Assembly: GCA_017535635.1 (NCBI GenBank)
Contig: JAFXTU010000039.1
Location: 1-37,988 of the forward strand
Length of the DNA: 37,988 nucleotides
From: Oscillospiraceae bacterium
GTDB taxonomy: Bacteria > Bacillota > Clostridia > Oscillospirales > Oscillospiraceae
Direction of reading: 5' to 3'
Positions within the stretch are counted from its first letter, which is position 1; every line of letters starts with the position of its first letter. The notes below the pieces were generated by a model. The model did no database searches and was not told the DNA's origin. It saw nothing but the letters and a program-made list of their open reading frames with translations. The translations under genes and the position numbers were made by a program. Below are positions 23,271-30,731 of the stretch, piece by piece.

Positions 23271-26200
23271 TCATTCCTTCGCCTGCAAAAGCCGCATGGG
23301 GCTCTTTTGCAGGATCGACGCGGAGATCGCGGCGGATGCCCCAACGCAGAGGGCGAAGTGGGCGATCACATAGAGGACCGGCACCAGGATCACCCCCAGG
23401 AAGCCCAGGCCGTTCACGGCGAAGAGGACCGCGATGGCCAGAATCAGCCCCGTCAGGCACAGGGCCGCCTGCTCCAGCGTCAGCCGCCGGATCGTCAGCT
23501 TTTTCGACCAGCCCAGGGCCCGGAGGATGGCCGCCTCCCGTTGCTCCTGGAGGATCATCAGCACCGGCAGCAGCGTCCCCAGCAGGAGCGCAGAGACCAG
23601 GGTAATGGGATAGAGCGTTTCGATCAGCCGGTAAGTGCGGAAGATGCGGTCCGCGTCGGCGGTGTCCATGCGGAACTCCGGGGGCTCCAGCACGGTGAGC
23701 ATGAGTTGATCGGAGTATCTTTGGAATTCCGACGCCTGGTAGTAGCTGTTCAGCGTAAAGGAGGCCCGGTCCAGATACAGGACATAGCCGAAGCAGCTGT
23801 AGTAGGGGAAGGCGGCGGCGGGGGCATAGGCGATCATGGCGTCGTCCTCGGTCTCCACCCGGCCGATGACCGTGAAGAAATTCCGGTGGGCGTCCCGCAG
23901 GGAAACCATTTCCTCCCAGGTGCGGGGATTGACATGGTAGCCGTAGCAGAGATTCCCGATGCAGTCCAGCTCGTTGATGCGTACCTCGTCCCCCAGGGAG
24001 AGCCCCAGGTTTTCCATCACCGGAGCGGGGAGAATGCAGACCTTGCTGAAGGCGGACATGGCGCTCTCCTCGTCCCAGCCCTCCAGCCAGGTCACCGGCG
24101 CAGGGACAAACCCCTCCAGCCGGTTCAGAAACCAGACCTGGGCCTTTTGGAATTCCAGCTCGGCGTCCTTGAACACCTTTTGGAAAGCCGCGTCATGGAC
24201 GTAGCCGGATTTTTCCACGATTTTGGCCTTGCCGTAGGAGAGTCCGTCATAGTAGCTGACGCTGACCTCCACATTTTCCACCAGCTCCCCGTAGCTCCGA
24301 TACAGAACGGTGAGCTCACCGGCGGCTCCGGCCAGCAGCGCCGCCAGGAGCAGGGCCAGGAGGGTCCGCGCCCCGGCTCGCCGGGCGTGGCGGAGGACGT
24401 AGCGCCCGAGAAAGCCCTTTGTCGGACGTCCCCTCCCGGTGAGGGGGGCGGTCAGAGCTTCTGCCAGGGCCTTTTGCTCCGCTTCCGTCATGAGCGGAAT
24501 GGCGGCTGTTTCTGCCCTGCTCTTTCCCTTGCCGGCGCTGTCCTGCAAAAGGCGGAGGGGGCTCCGCCGCCCCAGAGCGGAGAGATAGACGCCGGTGAGC
24601 AGCAGCAGCGTCCCCAGAAGCCCCAGGGTCCCCAGCAGGTAGACGGACACACGGACCCCCGGCAGGGACTCCAGCCCCGCCGCCTGAAATTCCCGCAGGC
24701 TCTCCCGCAGAGTGGAAGCACTGCGGAGCAGGGCCGCCCCCAGCCCCAGGGCGGCGGAGAAGAGCGCCAGCGCAAAGAGAGGCTGCCAGAGAGCCCTGGC
24801 CGCGGCCCTGCCGGGGCTTCCCAGGGCCCGGAGAATGGCGTATTCGCCCCGCCGCCGATGGAGGAAGAGATAGAGGGTGAGTCCCACCGCCAGCAGGGCC
24901 GCGGCGGAGAAAATGAGCAGCTTGAGCACCGCCAGCGTCCGCGTCTCGTCCATCTTTTCCGCCACGGCGGGCCAGTTGGAGTCAAAAAAGACGCAGCTCA
25001 GCCCCATCTCCTCCAGCCGGGGCAGGACCTCCTCCTCAAAGGGGAGGATCTTCCGGGCGTCGCTGACGAGAAAGCTCAGCTCCGCCGGACGGAATTCATG
25101 GTTTTCGGTGTCGCAGCCCGCCGGGAGGAAGGAGACGGGAACGAAAACGGTGTTTTTGCCGTAGGCCCAGAACAGGTCCCGCTCCAGCCATTTCCCGTCG
25201 TAGACGTCCCGGAAGGCGCCCACGATGGTGAAGCTCCGCTCCTCCCATTCCGTAGCATGCCGCCCTTCCGTCACCGCTACGGCCCCCAGGGGGACGTACT
25301 GCTCCGTGAGGACGTTGCCCAGCTTCAGGGTGAGGGTGTCCCCCAGGTCCAGACCGCTTGCCGAAAGGAACTGCTCGCTCACCACGCAGACGGCCTTTCC
25401 CCCGTCCTCGGGGGTGAGGAAGCGGCCCTGGGCCGGGGTGATCAGCTCCTGGGCCACCCGGCGGATGGAGGCCATGTCGTCGGTATACACCACGTCGAAG
25501 GTGTGAAGGTCGTCGTCGGTGGTCTGAATGAGGCTCCGCAGGGGAGCGAATTCCTCCGTCTCCAGATAGTTTTCCGGCAGATCGGTGACGTCCGTGATAT
25601 AGGGCCACCAGTCCCTGCGGCTGTCGTCCCCCATATAGAACATGGGCTCCAGGATCCCGTGGAGGGAGGCCCGGAGGACAAACACATAGCGGCGTCCGGG
25701 GACGACGGTCTCCAGCTCCGCCTGGGTGAGCTCGTAATCCAGGCAGTTCACCACCGCCCGGGAGACGTTGCTCTCCAGGTGCAATTCGCCGGTGCCGATG
25801 AGGTCGTCCCGCAGGGCGGAGACGGTGAGCCGGGCCTCCCCCCGGTAGGCCTCCAGATGCTCCTCCAGCCACGCCGGGTCCCCGGCCAGTAGGGTCACGT
25901 CCCCCAGGCCGAATTTCCGCACGTCGCTGTATTCGGAGTAGAAGCCCGTGGCATAGGCGCTCCGGCGCCAATCCTCGTCCGTGTGTCCCCAGAGGACCGT
26001 GGCCTCCAGAATGATCCGGTCCGTATAGCCGTAGTAGCCCCAGTAGTCCATCCGGGAATGATCCTCCGAGACCCCGGCGGTCATATACCGCTTGTCCGCG
26101 GCGTCCACGTAGGGCAGGGCGGCGACGGTCTCCGTCTCCTCCGCCGTCAGCGCCCGGTGGTGCAGGTCCTCGTAGAGGAAGCGGCCGTAGGTCTCTCCCG

Positions 26201-26717
26201 GACTCGTGGGGTCCGTCAGGAGAAAGGCGTTGAAGAGATGCGGGTCCAGGAACCGCCGCACCGGGGTCTTTTCCAGCGTGAGGATGCCCCGGCAGCCCTC
26301 CTCCGCCAGCCTCGCGGCGGTGCGCTGGAGCTCGTAGCCGGAGAGATTATCCAGGAAAAGGAAGCAGGCCGCCGCCAGGAGCAGCACCGTGAGGGCCGTC
26401 TTCACCGGGCTGCGGAGCAGCGTTTTGAACCAGAGCTTCATCGGCGGCGCATATCTCGGCCGTTCTTTTCGGATGTATTTTACCCGCAGGAGCGTCACCG
26501 CCCCCTCCCGCGCCCGGTACACCAGGACCCACCCCGGCTCCACCCGGCAGGCCCGGGCCTCCGCCCAGGGAAGGGAGGAATCCTTAGCGCTCTGGGGCAG
26601 GGGGGAGCCCAGGCGCAGCAGCTCCAGCAGCGCCCGCAGCTTCCCTCCGTCGCAGCCCTTTCTCACGCCCCGGCGATAGTCCCGCCGGAAGCGCAGGGTA
26701 TACCGCAGCTTGTTCAT
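23271..26717 (-). CDS. YafQ-like toxin domain fused to FtsX-type ABC permease (copy 2)
   Basis: A 1148-residue fusion of the same plan as the permease at 17435-20908. The toxin-like residues 1-92 differ from that copy at only a few positions (RRGVRKG for RWGLKKG, WVLVY for WILVY, RYAPP for SYAPP) and lack the same catalytic residues. The first outer domain is the most divergent of the three (LSGYELQRTAARLAEEGCRG, VRRFLDPHLF), while the C-terminal FtsX region is nearly identical (REAAILRALGWSKKLTIRRL). It therefore may recognise a different partner or substrate. The start at 26717 has AGGAAGGA upstream, with a palindromic repeat in the 66-bp gap to the previous permease. The lipoprotein gene follows after 52 bp. 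The complete frame indicates a functional gene. Confidence 0.85.
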   Translation of the reverse strand: MNKLRYTLRFRRDYRRGVRKGCDGGKLRALLELLRLGSPLPQSAKDSSLPWAEARACRVEPGWVLVYRAREGAVTLLRVKYIRKERPRYAPPMKLWFKTLLRSPVKTALTVLLLAAACFLFLDNLSGYELQRTAARLAEEGCRGILTLEKTPVRRFLDPHLFNAFLLTDPTSPGETYGRFLYEDLHHRALTAEETETVAALPYVDAADKRYMTAGVSEDHSRMDYWGYYGYTDRIILEATVLWGHTDEDWRRSAYATGFYSEYSDVRKFGLGDVTLLAGDPAWLEEHLEAYRGEARLTVSALRDDLIGTGELHLESNVSRAVVNCLDYELTQAELETVVPGRRYVFVLRASLHGILEPMFYMGDDSRRDWWPYITDVTDLPENYLETEEFAPLRSLIQTTDDDLHTFDVVYTDDMASIRRVAQELITPAQGRFLTPEDGGKAVCVVSEQFLSASGLDLGDTLTLKLGNVLTEQYVPLGAVAVTEGRHATEWEERSFTIVGAFRDVYDGKWLERDLFWAYGKNTVFVPVSFLPAGCDTENHEFRPAELSFLVSDARKILPFEEEVLPRLEEMGLSCVFFDSNWPAVAEKMDETRTLAVLKLLIFSAAALLAVGLTLYLFLHRRRGEYAILRALGSPGRAAARALWQPLFALALFSAALGLGAALLRSASTLRESLREFQAAGLESLPGVRVSVYLLGTLGLLGTLLLLTGVYLSALGRRSPLRLLQDSAGKGKSRAETAAIPLMTEAEQKALAEALTAPLTGRGRPTKGFLGRYVLRHARRAGARTLLALLLAALLAGAAGELTVLYRSYGELVENVEVSVSYYDGLSYGKAKIVEKSGYVHDAAFQKVFKDAELEFQKAQVWFLNRLEGFVPAPVTWLEGWDEESAMSAFSKVCILPAPVMENLGLSLGDEVRINELDCIGNLCYGYHVNPRTWEEMVSLRDAHRNFFTVIGRVETEDDAMIAYAPAAAFPYYSCFGYVLYLDRASFTLNSYYQASEFQRYSDQLMLTVLEPPEFRMDTADADRIFRTYRLIETLYPITLVSALLLGTLLPVLMILQEQREAAILRALGWSKKLTIRRLTLEQAALCLTGLILAIAVLFAVNGLGFLGVILVPVLYVIAHFALCVGASAAISASILQKSPMRLLQAKE

Positions 26718-26736
26718 CCGATCATCCTTCCTGTCT

Positions 26737-26782
26737 GGCTCCCTCTTTGAGGGAGCTGTCAGCAGAACTGACTGAGGGAGTT
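26737..26782. repeat. GGCTCCCTC-family palindromic repeat inside the transporter operon
   Basis: One unit, GGCTCCCTC-ttt-GAGGGAGCTGTC followed by AGCAGAACTGACTGAGGGAG, fills most of the 66-bp gap between two giant permease genes. It would form a hairpin in the operon mRNA and might separate their expression. Confidence 0.75.
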
Positions 26783-26783
26783 C

Positions 26784-29700
26784 CTATTCCTTCGCCTGCA
26801 ATAGCCCCATGGGGCTCTTCTGCAGGATCGACGCGGATATTGCGGCGGACGCCCCCACGCAGAGGGCGAAATGGGCGATCACATAGAGGATCGGTACCAA
26901 AATCACCCCCAGGAAGCCCAGGCCGTTCACGGCGAAGAGGGCAACCAGCGCGAGAGACAGCCCCGCCAGACACAGCACCGCCTGCTCCAGCGTCAGCCGC
27001 CGGATCGTGAGCTTCTTCGACCAGCCCAAAGCCCGGAGGATGGCCGCCTCCCGTTGCTCCTGCAGGATCATCAGCACGGGCAGGAGCGTCCCAAGGATCA
27101 GCGCCGCCGCCACGGTGAGGGGGTAGAGCGTTTCAATGAGCCGGTAGATGCGGAAAATGCGGTCCGCGTCAGAGGTGTCCATGCTGAACACCGGGGGTTT
27201 CTTTACCGTGTACTGGATCTCGGCGGCCATCTGCCGCACCTTGTCCGTGTCGCGGTAATCGTTCAGGGTGAAGGCGGCAGAGTCCAGATAGAGGGTGGTG
27301 CCGAAGAAATAGTAGGTGTTAAAGGCTGAGACCGGCGCATAGATGATACGGTGTTCCTGAGGAGTCTCCACCCGCCCGATGACGGTATAGAAGGGACGGT
27401 ATCGGTCCCGCAGGGCCAGCTTCCCCTCATAGGTAGGAGGATAGTTGTTATGACCGCGTTCCAGGAGGTCGATGCAGGCTGCCTCGTTGATGCGCACTTC
27501 GTCCCCCAATTCGATCCCATGAAACTCCATCACCGGGGCGGGCAGGATGCAGACCCTGCCCTTTTCCTTCATGGCCGTTTCTTCGTCCCAGCCCTCCAGC
27601 CAGGTCACGGGATCGGAGATCACGCTGTCCAGCCGGTTGGTAAAAATGACCTCGGCCAGCATCAGTTCCAGTTCTCCCTGCAGCAGATCCTCCCCAAAGC
27701 TGCTGATATAGACCGGGTCACGCAGCAGTCCGGTCTTCATAAGGCTCTCGGCCCGGTTAAGGGAGAGCCCGTCGTAGAAGCAGGCTTCCACCCGGACGTT
27801 TTGCAGGATCTCCCCATAACGGTTTCGCAGCACCGTGAGCTGTCCCACAGCCCCCACCAGCGCCGCCGCCAGCAAAAGAGTCAGCACCGTTTTCACCCCC
27901 GCCCGGCGGACATGGCGGAAAATGTAGCGCCCCAGGAAGCCCTTTGCCGGTTTTCCTGTGACCGTCATGGGGAAGGACAGCAGAACGGAAGCGGCAGCCA
28001 GGGCTTCCAAGCCGGTCTCTTCGGCAGGCGGCGCAGCCTTCTTTCCCTTCCGGAGACTGCCGTCCTGCAAAAGAGCCAGCGGGCTGCGTCTTCCCAGGAT
28101 TCGGAGATATAAAACGGAAAGAAGGCCGATCAGCAGCACCAGACCGACGGTCCCCAGCAGATAGACCCTTATATGGGCGGTGGGCATGGTTTCCAGACCG
28201 GCAGCCGCAAACTCGGTGATGCTTCGCTCCACCGCCGCGCCGGAGCGAAGCCAGGCAGCCGCCAGTCCCAAAACGCAGGAAAACAGCGCCAGTACCATAA
28301 GGGGCAGCCACAGGACCCTTGCCGCCGCTCTTTTGGGGCTTCCCAGAGCCCGGAGGACGGCGTATTCCTGCCGCCGACGGTGGAGGAAGAGATACACGGT
28401 AAGCCCCGCCGCCAGCAGGGAAGCGGCGCAAAAGATCAGGAGCTTCATGCGACTCAAGGCCTTGGTCTCGGCCAGTCTCTCCGCAATCAGGGGCCAGCCG
28501 CCGTCGCTCCAGGCGTATTTCAGGCCCATTTCCTCCACCAGGGGCAGGCCTTCTTCCGCAAAGGCGCCGATGTTCCCCGCGTCCCGCACCAGGAAGCTTA
28601 CTTCGCCGGGACGGAACAGGTGGTTTGACCTGTCGCAGCTCGCAGGCAGGAAGGACGTGGGAACAAAGATCGCATTTTCCGAATAGGCCCAGTAGGGGTC
28701 CTGATCCTGCCAGGAACCGTTGGCGGAATAGATATTATAATGCTCATGTTCCCGCCAGCCCGGGTCCGAGGAATCCTTCCATGAACCCACGATGGTAAAG
28801 GTTTGCTTTGTCCACTCCGTCGCGTATCGCCCGCGGGTGACGGCCAGGGCCCCCAAAGGCCGATACTGCTCCATGAGATAGTTTCCGAGCCGGAGGGTGA
28901 TCGTGTCCCCCAGCTCCAGGCCGCTTCGCTCCAGAAAGTTTTCACTCACCACGCAGACGGGACTGCCCTCGTCCGCAGGGGTGAGGAAGCGGCCCTGCTC
29001 CGCCGTGATCTGGTTCCGGGCAGCGCGGCGGATAGAAGCCATATCGTCGGTATATACCACGTCGAAGGTGTGAAGGTCGTCGTTGGTGACCCGGATCAGT
29101 TCCCGCAGGGGGGCGAAAGCCTCCGTTTCCAGGTAGTTTTCCGGCAGGTCGGTGATATCTGTGATGTAGGGCCACCAGTCCTTTCGGCTGTCGTCCCCAA
29201 CGTAGAATCCCAGTCCGTCGCTGCCCGATCCCACCCCCCGTGGGGCACGGACTACAAACACATAGCGCCGGTCATTTTCCAGTGACATCACCGTTTTCCG
29301 GGAGATATCAAAATCCAGGCAGTCGATAACGTTCGGCCCTGCCGGTCCCCCCGAAAAGTTGGCGTCCGTACCAATGAACTCTTCCGGAGTTCCGATGAGA
29401 AACAACCGCACTTTCCCATTCAGGGTGTCCAGCTGTGTTTCCAAAGAGGCACGGTTTCCCGCCAGCAGAGTCACGTCCTTCAGCTTGTATGCCCGGATGC
29501 CGTCAACATAGCAGTATGTGACGAAATTACTGTCATCCCTGTCCTCAAAACCGTCCACCGTGGCTTCGATCACCAGCCGATCCATAAAGCCGTAGCTGGC
29601 TGTCGGGTTGTCGCTGCGGGCATACTCCTCCGAGAGGCCGGCAGTCATATAGCGCTTGTCCACGGCGTCGATATAGGGCAGAGCTCCCAGGGCATTCAGG

Positions 29701-30284
29701 TCTGCCGCCGTCAGGGCCTCATGATGCATATTTTCGTAGGTGAAGCTTGGCCCCCAATAGATATTCCCTGGATTTGTTGGGTCTGTAATAAGAAACCAGC
29801 TCTGGGTCCCGTCCTGGGGCCTGCTTACCTGGCTGCGTTCCACGGTCAGCACGCCCTCCACCGCTTTCTCCGCCTCCCGTATCGCCTCCGTCTGCATGAC
29901 GTAGGAGGAGAGATTGTCCAGGAAGAGAAAAGCGGCTGATGCCAGGAGCAGCACCGTGAGGACCGTCTTTACCGGGCTGCGGAGCAGCGTTTTGAACCAG
30001 AGCTTCATAGGCGGCGCATATCTCGGCCGTTCTTTTCGGATGTATTTTACCCGCAGGAGCGTCACCGTTCCTTCCCGCACCCGGTACACCAGGACCCACC
30101 CCGGCTCCACCCGGCAGGCCCGGGCCTCCGCCCAGGGAAGGGAGGAATCCTTCGCGCTCTGGGGCAGGGGGGAGCCCAGGCGCAGCAGCTCCAGCAGCGC
30201 CCGCAGCTTCCCTCCGTCGCAGCCCTTTCTCACGCCCCGGCGATAATCCCGCCGGAAGCGCAGGGTATACCGCAGCTTGTTCAT
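26784..30284 (-). CDS. YafQ-like toxin domain fused to FtsX-type ABC permease (copy 3)
   Basis: A 1166-residue fusion and the first permease gene after the DinJ-like antitoxin. Residues 1-92 are the same degenerate YafQ-like domain (one or two changes from the copy at 23271-26717, such as VYRVREGTV), followed at M93 by MKLWFKTLLRSPVKT, TM1 and the two-FtsX-domain permease. The outer domains resemble those of the 17435-20908 copy more than the adjacent copy (SSYVMQTEAI, FRPGEVSFLVRDAGNIGAFA). The start at 30284 lies 9 bp after the antitoxin stop, with GGAG overlapping that stop, which is the spacing of a toxin gene behind its antitoxin. It supplies the fused toxin that the antitoxin would normally pair with. 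The frame is intact throughout. Confidence 0.87.
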   Translation of the reverse strand: MNKLRYTLRFRRDYRRGVRKGCDGGKLRALLELLRLGSPLPQSAKDSSLPWAEARACRVEPGWVLVYRVREGTVTLLRVKYIRKERPRYAPPMKLWFKTLLRSPVKTVLTVLLLASAAFLFLDNLSSYVMQTEAIREAEKAVEGVLTVERSQVSRPQDGTQSWFLITDPTNPGNIYWGPSFTYENMHHEALTAADLNALGALPYIDAVDKRYMTAGLSEEYARSDNPTASYGFMDRLVIEATVDGFEDRDDSNFVTYCYVDGIRAYKLKDVTLLAGNRASLETQLDTLNGKVRLFLIGTPEEFIGTDANFSGGPAGPNVIDCLDFDISRKTVMSLENDRRYVFVVRAPRGVGSGSDGLGFYVGDDSRKDWWPYITDITDLPENYLETEAFAPLRELIRVTNDDLHTFDVVYTDDMASIRRAARNQITAEQGRFLTPADEGSPVCVVSENFLERSGLELGDTITLRLGNYLMEQYRPLGALAVTRGRYATEWTKQTFTIVGSWKDSSDPGWREHEHYNIYSANGSWQDQDPYWAYSENAIFVPTSFLPASCDRSNHLFRPGEVSFLVRDAGNIGAFAEEGLPLVEEMGLKYAWSDGGWPLIAERLAETKALSRMKLLIFCAASLLAAGLTVYLFLHRRRQEYAVLRALGSPKRAAARVLWLPLMVLALFSCVLGLAAAWLRSGAAVERSITEFAAAGLETMPTAHIRVYLLGTVGLVLLIGLLSVLYLRILGRRSPLALLQDGSLRKGKKAAPPAEETGLEALAAASVLLSFPMTVTGKPAKGFLGRYIFRHVRRAGVKTVLTLLLAAALVGAVGQLTVLRNRYGEILQNVRVEACFYDGLSLNRAESLMKTGLLRDPVYISSFGEDLLQGELELMLAEVIFTNRLDSVISDPVTWLEGWDEETAMKEKGRVCILPAPVMEFHGIELGDEVRINEAACIDLLERGHNNYPPTYEGKLALRDRYRPFYTVIGRVETPQEHRIIYAPVSAFNTYYFFGTTLYLDSAAFTLNDYRDTDKVRQMAAEIQYTVKKPPVFSMDTSDADRIFRIYRLIETLYPLTVAAALILGTLLPVLMILQEQREAAILRALGWSKKLTIRRLTLEQAVLCLAGLSLALVALFAVNGLGFLGVILVPILYVIAHFALCVGASAAISASILQKSPMGLLQAKE

Positions 30285-30293
30285 CCGGCGTTT

Positions 30294-30557
30294 TTACTCC
30301 TTCAGCTCGTCCATCAGCTCGTCCACGCTGTCGAAGTCCCGGCTGACATCCTTCCCCTGCTCCGCGTCCGAGAGGGCCCGGAGGGTCTTCCGGTCGGGCT
30401 TGCGCACCACGTCGAAGGGGATGCGCTGCTCCTTTACCGCCCGGGTCAGAAACATCCGGCAGGCGGTGTTGAGGCTGAGGCCCATGTCCTCGAAGAGGGC
30501 GTCCGCCTGCTCCTTGAGCTCCTTGTCCAGGCGAAGCGTTACGTTCACCGTTTTCAT
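30294..30557 (-). CDS. RelB/DinJ-family antitoxin
   Basis: An 87-residue protein of the RelB/DinJ antitoxin family. The N-terminal ribbon-helix-helix (VNVTLRLDKELKEQADALFE, then DMGLSLNTACRMFLTRAVKE) binds DNA, and the C-terminal acidic part (SDAEQGKDVSRDFDSVDELM) is the toxin-wrapping tail; IPFDV matches the conserved DinJ/RelB mid-segment. DinJ normally neutralises YafQ, encoded just downstream, and represses the operon. Here the downstream toxin is a domain of the permease at 26784-30284, 9 bp away, and no free toxin gene exists in the window. A near-consensus promoter (30619-30591) precedes it. It may bind the toxin-like domain and regulate transporter synthesis; that is inference. Confidence 0.9.
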   Translation of the reverse strand: MKTVNVTLRLDKELKEQADALFEDMGLSLNTACRMFLTRAVKEQRIPFDVVRKPDRKTLRALSDAEQGKDVSRDFDSVDELMDELKE

Positions 30558-30590
30558 GCCGATCCCGTCCTTTGTCTTGTTCTTGGCGCC

Positions 30591-30619
30591 AGTATACAGG
30601 GAGAAAGGGGATAATGCAA
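30591..30619 (-). promoter_or_regulatory. Promoter of the antitoxin-permease operon
   Basis: On the minus strand TTGCAT (30619-30614) and TATACT (30596-30591) are exactly 17 bp apart, 34 bp before the antitoxin start. It lies after the terminator of the upstream lipoprotein gene, so the antitoxin and permeases form a separate transcript. Confidence 0.8.
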
Positions 30620-30663
30620 GTATTACGAAATCATTTTATGTGCAAATTCATCCCAACGGGGAC

Positions 30664-30698
30664 AAAACCCCCCGCGCCGGGGATCCCGGCGCGGGGGG
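30664..30698 (-). terminator. Terminator after the first solute-binding lipoprotein gene
   Basis: A perfect 13-bp stem (CCCCCCGCGCCGG with its complement, 30698-30686 and 30680-30668) closes a five-base loop and is followed on the minus strand by TTTTG. It lies about 35 bp after the lipoprotein stop. Confidence 0.85.
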
Positions 30699-30731
30699 AA
30701 GCTTGCTCAGAAGGTCTTTTCCGCACGGCGC

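Noticed and set aside
20348..25892. Very long plus-strand frames (20348-23605 and 23178-25892) opposite the transporter genes
   Set aside because: They run across several genes and promoters and read as repetitive Gln/Gly/Arg/Pro-rich sequence, as expected from the complementary strand of GC-rich genes.
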